This document shows positions 35,717-44,543 of a stretch of DNA of 64,000 bases, piece after piece (within the stretch, counting starts at the first letter, position 1; the number at the start of each line of letters is the position of its first letter). The DNA is from DYJB01 sp963777165 (GTDB taxonomy: Bacteria > Chloroflexota > Anaerolineae > Anaerolineales > E44-bin32): positions 124,001-188,000 of the forward strand of contig CAVZPO010000002.1 in the NCBI GenBank assembly GCA_963777165.1, in the 5' to 3' direction. The notes under the pieces were generated by a model. That model was not told where the DNA came from. It did no database searches and saw only the letters and a list, made by a program, of their open reading frames with translations. The translations under genes and the position numbers were made by a program.

Positions 35717-36288
35717 AGTCCCTTCCAGGGCTGGACGCCGGCGTCCGAGATCCCGAGGCGCTGCAGGGCGCGGGCGACGGTGTGGTCGATCATCTCGTCG
35801 AGCGTCGCCGGCCGCTGGTAGAACGCCGGGACGGGCGGGAAGATCACCGCGCCGGCGCGGGCGGCGAGATCCATCAGCCGCAGATGCCCACGGTGCAGCG
35901 GCGTCTCGCGCACGACCAGCACCAGCGGGCGACCCTCCTTGAGGGTGACATCGGCGGCGCGCACGATCAGGTCGTCGGCGTACGAGTTGGCGATGCCGGA
36001 GAGGGTCTTGATCGAACACGGGATGACGATCATCCCGTGCACCGGAAACGAGCCGGAGGCGATCGTGGCGCCGATGTCTCGCGGATCATAGCTGGTGTGA
36101 GCCAGCGCCAGGACGTCGCTGACCTTGCGATCGGTCTCCTGGGCGATGGTGATGCGCGCCGCGGTGCTAAGCACCAGGTGCGTCTCCACGCCGAGGGTGC
36201 GCAGGCGTTCGAGGGCGCGCACGCCAAGGACGGCGCCGGAGGCGCCGGTCAGGGCCACGATCACGCGGGAGGGGCCAGGTTCGGTCAT
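35713..36288 (-). CDS. ubiX: UbiX-family flavin prenyltransferase
   Basis: Makes prenylated FMN, the cofactor of UbiD decarboxylases. The 191-residue protein shows the family motifs VIVALTGASGAVLGVRALE, GSFPVHGMIVIPCSIKTLSG and LVLVVRETPLHRGHLRLM, then GAVIFPPVPAFYQRP. The fold is a flavodoxin-like dodecamer. The UbiD partner is encoded at 43.1-44.5 kb. It lies one base after ubiE and overlaps the next gene. In organisms without ubiquinone the pair can serve the futalosine menaquinone pathway as the late naphthoate decarboxylase. Confidence 0.93.
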   Translation of the reverse strand: MTEPGPSRVIVALTGASGAVLGVRALERLRTLGVETHLVLSTAARITIAQETDRKVSDVLALAHTSYDPRDIGATIASGSFPVHGMIVIPCSIKTLSGIANSYADDLIVRAADVTLKEGRPLVLVVRETPLHRGHLRLMDLAARAGAVIFPPVPAFYQRPATLDEMIDHTVARALQRLGISDAGVQPWKGL

Positions 36289-36289
36289 C

Positions 36290-37000
36290 TCATTCGGTCG
36301 GGCGGGTGCCCCAGTGCAGTGCGATGGTGCCGAGCATCCGTCGGGTGAATTCGACGCGGTGGAATCCGGCGGTCGTCATGCGCTCGGCGAGCGAGCCGGC
36401 GTCGACAAAGCGCTCGGTCGACTGCGGCAGGTAAGTATACGCCTCGGACTCTCCGGCCAAGATCCGGCCCAGCAGCGGGATGACGGTGTGCAGGTGAAAT
36501 CCGATCAGCGGACGCAGCCAGGAGCGTGGCGGGGGCGTGGTATCGAGGGAGGCCACACTGCCGCCGGGCCTGAGGACGCGCCGTTCCTCGGACAAGACGC
36601 GATCGATGTCCGGGACGTTGCGCAGCAGAAACCCCGATACGGCGCCGTCAAAGGCGCGGTCGGGAAAAGGAAGATGCGCGGCATCCGCCACCACCCACTG
36701 CACGCGCTCGCCGCCCGGACGCCGTCGGCCGAGGCTCATCATTTCGGGCGTGAAATCCAATGCCACCAGGCGCGCCGCGGGTCGGCGCTTGAGGACCGCG
36801 AGCGCCAGGTCGCCGGTGCCCGCGCCGACGTCGAGCACGCGAGGGGCGGGCGCCAGGTCCATCCGACGCACGAGCTCGGCGCGCCAATGCCGGTCGAGGC
36901 CGAAGGTCATCCAGCGGTTGAGCAGGTCGTAGCGCGGGGCGATGCGGCCGAACATGCGGCGCACGTAGCGGGCGCGGGCCTCGCCGGTCAGCTCACTCAT
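36290..37000 (-). CDS. ubiE: UbiE/MenG-type quinone C-methyltransferase
   Basis: Catalyses C-methylation of demethylmenaquinone (or the ubiquinone precursor). The 236-residue protein has the start-of-family motif MFGRIAPRYDLLNRWMTFGL, the SAM loop RVLDVGAGTGDLALAVL, DFTPEMMSLGRRR, and the signature VSGFLLRNVPDIDRVLSE with LRPGGSVASLDTTPP. In this setting menaquinone is the likely product. The ATG at 37000 overlaps the stop of the preceding RNA-ligase-like gene as ATGA. Confidence 0.9.
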   Translation of the reverse strand: MSELTGEARARYVRRMFGRIAPRYDLLNRWMTFGLDRHWRAELVRRMDLAPAPRVLDVGAGTGDLALAVLKRRPAARLVALDFTPEMMSLGRRRPGGERVQWVVADAAHLPFPDRAFDGAVSGFLLRNVPDIDRVLSEERRVLRPGGSVASLDTTPPPRSWLRPLIGFHLHTVIPLLGRILAGESEAYTYLPQSTERFVDAGSLAERMTTAGFHRVEFTRRMLGTIALHWGTRPTE

Positions 37001-37527
37001 CGCGCCGGGCCGAATGCGGCGATGGCTATTGGCACGAACGGAACCGCAGCCTTTGAATCTCCGGCATACACCCAGAGCCGGTCGACGCGGAACGTGAACA
37101 CGGGAGCAGGCGGCAGGACGAGGTCGTTCAGCCCTGCCCCATCTTCGGAGTGTGCCAGCGTCAGATGCGGGCGAAGTTCATGCCCGAATTCGCCGCCGTA
37201 GATTGGAAATTCGGGGAATGCACCTGCGAGGCGCCGGTGCAAATCCAGCAGGGGCTGCGGGTCGGCCGGCTCGAGAACGAGCGCCGTCGGGAAGCTGCCA
37301 TAACGGTCCAGCGTGACATCGAAGGGCGCCACCGCGGCCAGGGCATGGCGCAGGCGGGGCAGTGCGTCGTCGATCTCGGCCGGAGGCGCGAACGGGTAGA
37401 GGAGCGTCAGGTGCGCTGGCACGTGCATCCAGCGATCGGGCATCGCCTTCCGGCGCAGCGGCGCGGCGAAGGCCTGGACCTCGAAGGGTGGGACGATCAG
37501 GACGCCTGTCTCGAGGGCCGGGTTCAT
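36997..37527 (-). CDS. 2'-5' RNA ligase / 2H phosphoesterase family protein
   Basis: A 176-residue protein with the two HxT motifs that define 2H phosphoesterases: PAHLTLLYPF (~residue 36) and RPHLTLAHSE (~residue 117). Both His-x-Thr pairs are intact. The family includes ThpR-like 2'-5' RNA ligases and cyclic phosphodiesterases. The start at 37527 (MNPALETGVLIVPPF) gives an ATGA overlap with the permease gene. Its presence between an ABC transporter and quinone genes is odd; a cyclic-nucleotide or RNA role unrelated to quinones is as likely as a pathway function. Confidence 0.82.
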   Translation of the reverse strand: MNPALETGVLIVPPFEVQAFAAPLRRKAMPDRWMHVPAHLTLLYPFAPPAEIDDALPRLRHALAAVAPFDVTLDRYGSFPTALVLEPADPQPLLDLHRRLAGAFPEFPIYGGEFGHELRPHLTLAHSEDGAGLNDLVLPPAPVFTFRVDRLWVYAGDSKAAVPFVPIAIAAFGPAR

Positions 37528-38264
37528 GCGGCGAACTGCCACGGGCACAGGCGGCGCTGCAGCCAATCGACGCCGAAGTACAGGCCCAAACCGAGCAGGC
37601 TCATCGCCACGACGCCGGCGTACATCCGCGGGTAGTCGAACAGCGTCGAGCCGTGCAGGTAGATGTAGTAGCCCAGGCCGTGCTGCGTGGCGAAGAGCTC
37701 GGCGACGTACAACACGGCGACGGCGGTGCCGATCGACTGGCGCAGCGCGGTCAGGATGGCGGGCAGGCTGGCCGGGTAGTAGACGAAGCGGAACAGCGCC
37801 CGGCGCCCCGCCCCCAGACTGCGCACCGAGGCGACCAGCTCGGGCCGGATCGCCGCGGCCTGGTCGCGCACCAGCACCAGGATCTGGAAGAACAGGATCA
37901 GGAAGATGATGACCACTTTGGCGACGTCGCTGATGCCGAGGAACAGCAGGATGACGGGCACCAGGACGACCTTGGGGATCGGGTACAGAATGTAGATCAC
38001 CGGGGAGAATACGCGGTCGAGCGCGGGCGACTGGCCGAGGGCCAGGCCGGCGGGCACGGCGGTCAGCACGGCCAAGGCCATCGAGGCGACGACGCGCGCC
38101 AGGCTGGCCAGGAAATCGAGCCCCAGGTCGCCAAAGATCTCGGTGGCGAAGACCGACAAGACCTCCAGCGGCGGCGGAAGGATCGGGCGATGCAGCGCCC
38201 AGGCGGCGATCTGCCAGACGATGCCCAACGCCACGGCCGCCAAGAGGACGGACGTGCGCTTCAT
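37524..38264 (-). CDS. ABC transporter permease (nitrate/sulfonate/taurine type)
   Basis: A 246-residue integral membrane protein with about six helices (SVLLAAVALGIVWQIAAWAL; VVASMALAVLTAVPAGLAL; VVLVPVILLFLGISDVAK). The EAA-like cytoplasmic loop reads VASVRSLGAGRRALFRFVYYPASLP, as in SsuC/TauC/ThiX permeases. It overlaps the ATPase gene by four bases upstream and the 2H-phosphoesterase gene downstream. With the ATPase and binding protein it forms a complete importer; the transported molecule is not readable from sequence. Confidence 0.9.
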   Translation of the reverse strand: MKRTSVLLAAVALGIVWQIAAWALHRPILPPPLEVLSVFATEIFGDLGLDFLASLARVVASMALAVLTAVPAGLALGQSPALDRVFSPVIYILYPIPKVVLVPVILLFLGISDVAKVVIIFLILFFQILVLVRDQAAAIRPELVASVRSLGAGRRALFRFVYYPASLPAILTALRQSIGTAVAVLYVAELFATQHGLGYYIYLHGSTLFDYPRMYAGVVAMSLLGLGLYFGVDWLQRRLCPWQFAA

Positions 38265-39034
38265 CGGCCCGCCTCCAACTCGCGACGAAGCCGGGCGCAG
38301 GCCGTGACGAACTCCGGCGTGGAGCGGAAGGCGGGGTCGGCGGCGCCCGGATTTGGAACCAGGCGCGGCCCGCGGTTGGGCAGCCCGCCCAGGACGAGCA
38401 CCTGGGCGCCGAGCAGGGCGGCCTCTTCGATTGTGTGGGTGACGACGATCGTCGTCAGGCCGGTCTCGGCGCGCAACTGCAGCGTCAGGTTCTGCAGATC
38501 CTCGCGCGTGGGTGCATCGAGAGCGGCGAACGGCTCATCCATCAAGAGCAGATCGGGTTGGAGGGCCAACGTGCGAGCAATGGCGGTGCGCTGCCGCTGC
38601 CCGCCTGAAATCTGCGCCGGGTAATTGCCCGCGACGTGGGACAGTCCGAGCCGGCCGAGCCAGCCTTGCGAGATCTCGCGCCGGGCGACCACCGCCTCCC
38701 CGGCCGGGGCGTGCTTTCCATCCGGGCCATAGAACCCGCGGACGCGCAGGCCGAGGGCGACGTTGTCGCGTACTGTCGCCCAGGGAAGCAGCCCGAAGTC
38801 CTGCAAGATCAGGCCGGTGCGCGGGCGCGGGCGCAGGATGCGTTCGCCGCCGATCCGCACCGCACCCTGGCTGGGGAGCCGGAGACCGGCGAGCAAGTAG
38901 AGCAGCGTCGTCTTTCCACAGCCGGATGGGCCGAGCACCGCCCAGGCGTCACCGGCGGCCACCTGCCAGGTGAAGCCTTCGAAGACGGCGGTGCCGTCCG
39001 GATAGTGAAAGGTCAGCGCATCGACCTCGATCAT
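38261..39034 (-). CDS. ABC transporter ATP-binding protein (nitrate/sulfonate/taurine type)
   Basis: The 257-residue ATPase has Walker A GPSGCGKTT, Q-loop ILQDFGLLPWATVRDN, signature ISGGQRQR, Walker B LLLMDEPFAALDAPT and the switch His in IVVTHTIEEAALL. The order matches SsuB/TauB-type importers. The start at 39034 (MIEVDALTFHYPDG) was chosen because the longer open frame upstream is the out-of-frame end of the binding-protein gene. It energises uptake from the cytoplasmic face with the permease at 37524-38264. Confidence 0.93.
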   Translation of the reverse strand: MIEVDALTFHYPDGTAVFEGFTWQVAAGDAWAVLGPSGCGKTTLLYLLAGLRLPSQGAVRIGGERILRPRPRTGLILQDFGLLPWATVRDNVALGLRVRGFYGPDGKHAPAGEAVVARREISQGWLGRLGLSHVAGNYPAQISGGQRQRTAIARTLALQPDLLLMDEPFAALDAPTREDLQNLTLQLRAETGLTTIVVTHTIEEAALLGAQVLVLGGLPNRGPRLVPNPGAADPAFRSTPEFVTACARLRRELEAGR

Positions 39035-39077
39035 CGATCCCCGATCCGAGGCCCGGAGGTGCCCGGGCCGCGGAAGG

Positions 39078-40021
39078 TCAGGGTAGGAAGCTGCCATCGA
39101 CCGAGTCGCCGTAAGCCGCGCTGCCGGCAAGCAGCCCGCCGGTGATCGCCCAGTCGAGCGCGTCGGCGTACTGCGCCTCGCTGGGGACGGAGGCGGTGGG
39201 GAAGGTGGGCAGCCGATAGTCGCCAAGCAGCGGAGCGGGGACGAGCTTGTTCTCGGTCAGCAGCGTGCTCCACTTCCCGGGATCGGCGTTGACCTCGGCG
39301 GTGGCCGTCTCCAGAGCGCTCGCAGGAAGGCGCGCACCGCCTCCGGGTTCTGATCGACGATCGCCTTGCGGAAGGAGAGCACACTGGTGCCGTACTCGGG
39401 GTGCGCCGTGTCGTCGATGATCAGCTTCGCGCCAGCCTGAAGTGCCAGCGAGGCAAGCGGATCGGGAAGCGTCGCCGCCTTGAGTTCGCCGGACCCGAGC
39501 AGCGCCAGCCGGTCGGGGATCTTGGGGACGGCGACGATCTCGATCTCGTCTGCCGTCAGCCCTTCGGCCTGCAGCAAACGATCGGTCACGTATTCGATGA
39601 CCGTGCCCTCCGACACGCCGATCGGCACGCCGCGCAGTCCAGCGACGCCGGTGATGCCGCTGCTGGCGGAGGCCAGGATGCGGTAGGCGGGATCCTGGGC
39701 ACTGGCCACGCGGGCGAAGCGCACGATGACGATCTGGACCTGCTGTTGGTTGTAGAGCAGTGTCGACACCAAGTCGTTGATCATGCCGTCGATCTGGCCG
39801 GCCTGCATCAGCTGGTCGCGCTCGGCCGCCGAGGCGGCCGGGATGAACTCGACCTGCAGGCCTTCCTCGGCAAACGTCCCCTGGCTTTGGGCGACGTACA
39901 TCGGCAGGGCATCGAGGATCGGCAAGACGCCGATGCGCAGCGTGCTGGTCGGCGCGGCAGGCTGGGCGCAGGCGACCACCGAAGCAGAGAGAAGGGCGGT
40001 CAGCAGGATCAGGCGCTTCAT
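39078..40021 (-). CDS. ABC transporter substrate-binding lipoprotein (SsuA/NMT1-like), frameshifted
   Basis: The main frame from 40021 has a lipoprotein signal (LLSASVVACAQP), then RIGVLPILDALPMYVAQSQG, MQAGQIDGMINDLVSTLLYN and LRGVPIGVSEGTVIEYVTD, typical of SsuA/NMT1 binding proteins. At about 39310, after EAVRAFLRAL, the reading leaves the family. The third frame continues it as LETATAEVNADPGKW...WAITGGLLAG...DGSFLP, with a stop at 39078-39080. One indel (a lost base or a duplicated CT) explains this. It presents the substrate to the permease outside the membrane. The ligand is unknown. Confidence 0.85.
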
Positions 40022-40034
40022 CTCCGGAGCCTCC

Positions 40035-40910
40035 CTAGGGGGTCAGAAGTGTAGCCAGCAATGTGCCGGCAAACAACGTGATGCTGATCACGCCGTTGAC
40101 GTTGAAGAAAGCCAGGTTCAGGCGGGAGAGATCATCCGGGCGAACGATGGCGTGCTCATAGGCCAGGAGAGCGATGGTGATCGCCAGGCCGACCCAGTAA
40201 GCCAGGCCGAGGCCGAGGAGCAAACCGAGCGCAATCAACAGGGCGCTCACCAACGCGTGGGCGACCGCCGAGAGTTGGAGCGCGGCACGGACCCCGAATC
40301 TCGCCGGGAACGAGTGCAGGCCGTCGCGGCGATCGACGTCAACGTCCTGGATGGCGTAGATCAGGTCGAACCCGCCGATCCACAGCGTGACGATGACGAA
40401 CAGCACCCAGGCCGGGAGATCGGAGGGCTGCGTCAGGCTGCCTCGTACCGCCGCCCAGGCACCCAGCGGGGCAAGGGCATCGGTCATGCCAAGCATCAGG
40501 TGGGAAAGCAGCGTCAGCCGCTTGGAGAACGGGTAAAGAATAAGGAAGAGCAAGGCGCCGGGCAGCAGGCGGAAGGGCAGGGGGCCGAGCTGATAGGCGG
40601 CGACCGCCAGCAGCAGCACGGCGAGGACGGACCCAGCCCAGGCCGTGGTGGGCGAGATGGTGCCGGTGACGAGCGGCCGGCCGGCGGTACGCGGGTTGCG
40701 CGCATCGATCCAGCGGTCGGCCAGGCGATTGGCCCCCATGCCGAGCGTACGTGCGGCGGCCATGGCGACGGTGATCCAAAGGAATGTCCGCCCGTCCGGC
40801 CAGCCACCCGCCGCAAGCACCATCCCCAAATAGGCAAAGGGCAAGGCAAAGACGGTGTGCTCGAACTTGATCAGGTCGAGAAAGGCGCGGATGCGAGAGA
40901 GGCTGCGCAT
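40035..40910 (-). CDS. UbiA-family prenyltransferase (probable menaquinone pathway)
   Basis: A 291-residue polytopic membrane enzyme that attaches a polyprenyl chain to an aromatic acid. The first Asp-rich motif appears as NRLADRWIDARNPRTAGRPL and the second as YAIQDVDVDRRDGLHSFP; both are complete. The start at 40910 (MRSLSRIRAFLDLIKFEHTV) matches the family N-terminus; an ATG 57 bases upstream is possible. It heads the minus-strand operon with ubiE and ubiX, so it may be MqnP-like (1,4-dihydroxy-6-naphthoate prenylation) rather than a ubiquinone enzyme; this is inference from context. Confidence 0.9.
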   Translation of the reverse strand: MRSLSRIRAFLDLIKFEHTVFALPFAYLGMVLAAGGWPDGRTFLWITVAMAAARTLGMGANRLADRWIDARNPRTAGRPLVTGTISPTTAWAGSVLAVLLLAVAAYQLGPLPFRLLPGALLFLILYPFSKRLTLLSHLMLGMTDALAPLGAWAAVRGSLTQPSDLPAWVLFVIVTLWIGGFDLIYAIQDVDVDRRDGLHSFPARFGVRAALQLSAVAHALVSALLIALGLLLGLGLAYWVGLAITIALLAYEHAIVRPDDLSRLNLAFFNVNGVISITLFAGTLLATLLTP

Positions 40911-41059
40911 CGAGGAGATTGTCCGCTGGACGAAATCTCCCGGCGAGGCGCCGGGAACCAGGCGCATTGTATCACGCTGCCACCCGGTGCCGGAGGCACG
41001 TCCCTGCCTCGGCGTATTCAGAGATTGTCGCCGCACAAACCCCATGATAACCTCGCAGG

Positions 41060-42328
41060 ATGGCTGGAGCTGCGGGAGAGTGGTCACTCGACAGGCTGAG
41101 CCAATCCGCTCGGCGGCTGACCTGGGTGCTGTTCGCGGCGCAGAGCATGTCGTCTGCCGGCTTCATCGCTGCGGCCACGTTGGCCTCGATCCTGGGCGCG
41201 GAGCTCGCCGGGTCCGCCGCGTGGGCTGGCGTCCCCTCCTCGGTCTATCTGCTGGGGACGGCTGGGGCTGCTCTTGCCTGGGGATACTTGATGGACGCGC
41301 TCGGCCGACGGGGGGGCCTGGTGCTGGGATTGGTTTTGGGCGCGCTTGGCGGCTGGCTTGCGTTCCTGGCGGTGGACACTGGGTCCTTCCTCATGTTCCT
41401 CGTCGGGTTGGCCTTGATGGGGGTGGCGAGCGCGGCGGTGACGCTCGGCCGGTTCGCTGCGGCGGAGGTTCACCCCCCTTCCGAGCGTGGAAGGGCGATC
41501 TCGACCGTCGTCTTGGGGGGAACGGTCGGGGCGATTCTCGGCCCGCTGCTCGTCGGCCCGGCCGGGAAATGGGCAGAAAGCCTGGGCCGGCGCGATCTTT
41601 CCGGTGCGTACGCCGTCTCGGGTGTGCTCTTCCTGCTTGCGGCGGCGGTGGTGTTCGCGATGCTGCGGCCGGATCCGCGCGACCTCGGCCGCCGGGTGGC
41701 GGCACTCCTGCCGGTCGACGACGTTCACTCCAGAGGGGCGCGGCCCCTTCGGGAGATCCTGGCCGCTCCGGATGCGCAACTGGCAGTCACCGCCATGGTG
41801 CTCGGGCAGGCCGTGATGGTCATGGTCATGGTGATCACCAGCCTGCACATGCGCGCCCACGATCACGGCCTCGGATCGGTCTCCCTGGTGATCTCGTCGC
41901 ACACGCTGGGAATGTACGCCTTCTCGGTGGTCTCGGGCAGGCTGGCCGACCGATGGGGGCGTCGGCCGACGATCGCCGTCGGCGCCTTCGGCCTGTTGAC
42001 GGCGTGCGCATTGGCGACCGTTTCGCCGCAGGTCCTGCCACTTTCGGTGTCGCTCTTCCTGCTTGGGCTGGGATGGAACTTGTGCTTCGTCGGTGGCTCG
42101 ACGCTGTTGGCCGATCAGCTCTCGCCGGACGAGCGCGCCCGGACACAGGGGTTCAACGACCTGCTCGTCGGGTTCGCCTCGGCCGCCGGAAGCCTGGGGA
42201 GCGGCCTGGTGTTCGCCGCCGTCGGTTTCAACGCGATGGCCTGGCTCGGGGGAGCAGTCGCTCTCGTTCCACTCCTGCTGGCGCTTCCACGCCGCGGCGC
42301 GCCACTGGGGACTCCGGTGACCCCATGA
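41060..42328 (+). CDS. MFS transporter
   Basis: A 422-residue major-facilitator protein with about 12 helices. The A-like motif between helices 2 and 3 reads GYLMDALGRRGGLVLG, and its second-half copy is GRLADRWGRRPTIAVG, both with the conserved Asp/Arg-rich loop. A Met-rich helix (MVMVMVITSLHMRAH) starts the second half. It transports a small solute or drug by proton or ion coupling; the substrate is unknown. It diverges from the ubiA gene and is closed by a bidirectional hairpin at 42417-42451. Confidence 0.9.
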   Translation: MAGAAGEWSLDRLSQSARRLTWVLFAAQSMSSAGFIAAATLASILGAELAGSAAWAGVPSSVYLLGTAGAALAWGYLMDALGRRGGLVLGLVLGALGGWLAFLAVDTGSFLMFLVGLALMGVASAAVTLGRFAAAEVHPPSERGRAISTVVLGGTVGAILGPLLVGPAGKWAESLGRRDLSGAYAVSGVLFLLAAAVVFAMLRPDPRDLGRRVAALLPVDDVHSRGARPLREILAAPDAQLAVTAMVLGQAVMVMVMVITSLHMRAHDHGLGSVSLVISSHTLGMYAFSVVSGRLADRWGRRPTIAVGAFGLLTACALATVSPQVLPLSVSLFLLGLGWNLCFVGGSTLLADQLSPDERARTQGFNDLLVGFASAAGSLGSGLVFAAVGFNAMAWLGGAVALVPLLLALPRRGAPLGTPVTP

Positions 42329-42416
42329 ACCACCGTGCGTGAACCGGGGACAGGCGACCTGCGCTTTCCCTAAGCCCGCCCGGGGCCCAGACAACAAGTC
42401 CTTGAGGAACTTTCAA

Positions 42417-42451
42417 CCACCTGACGTGCGCCTCTGCCACACGTCAGGTGG
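42417..42451. terminator. Bidirectional terminator between MFS and DinB genes
   Basis: CCACCTGACGTG (42417-42428) and CACGTCAGGTGG (42440-42451) form a 12-bp perfect stem with an 11-base loop between two convergent genes. GGGTTG follows on the plus side. Confidence 0.7.
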
Positions 42452-42474
42452 TGGGTTGCCTGTACCCGGCAAGC

Positions 42475-42957
42475 CTATGCGGACCCCAGCTTCGATTGCA
42501 GCTCGCGCATGTGCAGGAGTTGGTGCCCGTAGATGGCGACGATCATGATCTCCAGGGAGACCTCGCCGAGCGCCGGGTGCCGTCCGACACGGTCTAGCGC
42601 CGTCTCATCGATCGTTCCCAGCCACTCGAGGGTCCGCGCGCGCGCCGCATCCAACTGCTCGAGGAGCTGCGCCGGGGGGACGGATGCGTACAGCGGCTGC
42701 TGCTCGGCATTGAACCCGTTGTAGTCGTAGCCCTCCGGCGCGCCCGGGCCGCCAGCGGCGACGTCCTGACACAGCCGCAGCAGCTCCAGCTCGGACGACA
42801 GGAAGTGGGCGATCAAGTTCCGCGCCGTCCACGGAGCGGGATCCTCGTAGATCGCCCGCTCCCACTGGGACGGAGATAGCCGGCCAAATGTCTCCGACGA
42901 CTTGCGTTGACCACGCTCGAGTTTGGCCATCAATCCCGGGATCCGGGTTTCGGGCAC
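42475..42957 (-). CDS. DinB-like metal-dependent enzyme
   Basis: A 160-residue four-helix-bundle protein of the DinB/YfiT type. The metal-binding His can be read in NLIAHFLSSELELL and in IYGHQLLHMRELQ, giving the usual three-His set. The start at GTG 42957 is supported by GGGAGG six bases upstream; the frame extends to ATG 42999. Members include bacillithiol- or mycothiol-dependent transferases and proteins of unknown function, so the cofactor thiol and substrate are open. Confidence 0.78.
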   Translation of the reverse strand: MPETRIPGLMAKLERGQRKSSETFGRLSPSQWERAIYEDPAPWTARNLIAHFLSSELELLRLCQDVAAGGPGAPEGYDYNGFNAEQQPLYASVPPAQLLEQLDAARARTLEWLGTIDETALDRVGRHPALGEVSLEIMIVAIYGHQLLHMRELQSKLGSA

Positions 42958-43070
42958 GGCGGCCTCCCATGGCTCTGAGCGAACCGGCTCCGGCGGCACG
43001 CGGGTAGATTATTGCAGCGCGAAAAGCACGATGGGACAGATGGCAAAGCCGCCTGTCACGTTTCTTTGAT

Positions 43071-44534
43071 TCACTTCAATCCCAATGACGTCCAGATCTC
43101 GTCGATGCGGGCCTTGACCTCGGAACTCATGCCGACCGGCTGCGGCCATGGGCGAGGGTGCCCTTCCTCGGGCAGCTTGGCGGTGGCGTCGATGCCGATC
43201 TTGCCGCCGAACGAGTGCTGGACCGAGGCGTGGTCAAGGTGATCGACCGGCCCGTCGGTGACGACGATGTCTCGCGACCAATCGACGTTGCCCAACGCCT
43301 GCCACGCGGCCTGGTTCAGGTCCTGCACGTCGACCCACTCGTCGACGACGACGATCGCCTTGGCCAGCATCAGCAGCCCGAGCCCCCACAGTCCCTGGAT
43401 GACCTTGCGGGCATGTCCGGGGAAGCGCTTGCGAATCGACACCAGCACCAGGTTGTGAAAGGCGCCAGCCGGCGGCATGTGCACGTCGACAATCTCGGGC
43501 AGGAACAGGCGCATCAGGGGCAGGAACAGCCGCTCGGTCGCCTTGCCCATCCAGGCGTCCTCCATCGGCGGGATGCCGACGACGGTCGTCGGGTAGACAG
43601 CGTCCTTGCGGCGGGTGATGGCGGTGAGGTGAAAGACCGGGAACGGTTCGACCGGAGTGTAGTAGCCGGTGTGGTCGCCGAACGGGCCTTCAGGAAGATG
43701 CTCGTTCGGATCGACGTAACCTTCGAGGACGATCTCGGCCTGCGCCGGCACGTCCAGCGGGATGCTGACGGCCTCGACGAATTCGACCGGTTTGCCGCGC
43801 AGCCAGCCGGCGAGCAGGTACTCGTCGATGTCCGGGGGCAGCGGGGCGGAGGCGCACCACATCGAAGCCGGATCGCCGCCCAGGACGACGGCGGCTGGGA
43901 TGGTCGGCTTGCGGGAAGCTCGCGCCACGCGGGCATGTTCGGCGCCGCCTTTGTGGCGCTGCCAGTGCATGAGCAGACGCCGCTCGTCGACGACCTGCAG
44001 CCGGTACATTCCGACGTTGCGCACGCCGGTCTCGGGATCGCGCGTGATCACCTGGGGCAGCGTGATGAAGCGACCGCCGTCCCCGGGCCAGCAGGTGAGG
44101 ATCGGGAGCGAATCAAGCGAGGCTGTGTCCTTCTGGATGATCTCCTGCGCCGGCGCATGGCGTACCCGGGTGGGGCCGACGCCGACGGCGCGCAGCGCGT
44201 TGAGCAGGTCCTGGCCGCGCGAGAGCATCCCTCCCAGCCCCTGCGGCAAGCGCAGGTCGAGCAGTGTGCCCAGCCGCTCGGCTAGCTCGTTGAGATCTTC
44301 GACGCCCAACGCCCAAGCCATCCGCCGTGGCGTGCCGAAAAGGTTGGCCGCCACGGGCATCTCGAAGCCGGCGACGTGCTCGAAGAGCAGAGCGCGGTTC
44401 GACTGCGCCGGCCCTTTGCAGGTGCGATCGGTGATCTCGGTGATCTCCAGATCGCGCGATACGGTGGTGGAAACGCGCGCCAGTTCGCCGGCGGCCTCCA
44501 GGCGATCGAGGAATGCGTGCAGGTCCCTGTCCAT
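43071..44534 (-). CDS. ubiD: UbiD-family decarboxylase
   Basis: A 487-residue prenylated-FMN-dependent decarboxylase. Recognisable stretches are MDRDLHAFLDRLEAAGELAR, ITDRTCKGPAQSNRALLFEH, NVGMYRLQVVDERRLLMHWQ, the active-site-flanking EGPFGDHTGYYTPVE and DVHMPPAGAFHNLVLVSI. The Glu-Arg-Glu triad region around the GDHTGYY motif is intact. The cofactor would come from UbiX at 35.7-36.3 kb. Probable role: aromatic acid decarboxylation in quinone biosynthesis. It is third in a zwf-glutaredoxin-ubiD operon, nine bases after the glutaredoxin stop. Confidence 0.93.
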   Translation of the reverse strand: MDRDLHAFLDRLEAAGELARVSTTVSRDLEITEITDRTCKGPAQSNRALLFEHVAGFEMPVAANLFGTPRRMAWALGVEDLNELAERLGTLLDLRLPQGLGGMLSRGQDLLNALRAVGVGPTRVRHAPAQEIIQKDTASLDSLPILTCWPGDGGRFITLPQVITRDPETGVRNVGMYRLQVVDERRLLMHWQRHKGGAEHARVARASRKPTIPAAVVLGGDPASMWCASAPLPPDIDEYLLAGWLRGKPVEFVEAVSIPLDVPAQAEIVLEGYVDPNEHLPEGPFGDHTGYYTPVEPFPVFHLTAITRRKDAVYPTTVVGIPPMEDAWMGKATERLFLPLMRLFLPEIVDVHMPPAGAFHNLVLVSIRKRFPGHARKVIQGLWGLGLLMLAKAIVVVDEWVDVQDLNQAAWQALGNVDWSRDIVVTDGPVDHLDHASVQHSFGGKIGIDATAKLPEEGHPRPWPQPVGMSSEVKARIDEIWTSLGLK

Positions 44535-44543
44535 TCGCCCTCC

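Noticed and set aside
39078..40021. MqnA/MqnD-type futalosine enzyme instead of an ABC binding protein
   Set aside because: A lipoprotein signal and adjacent permease and ATPase genes argue for a transport role.
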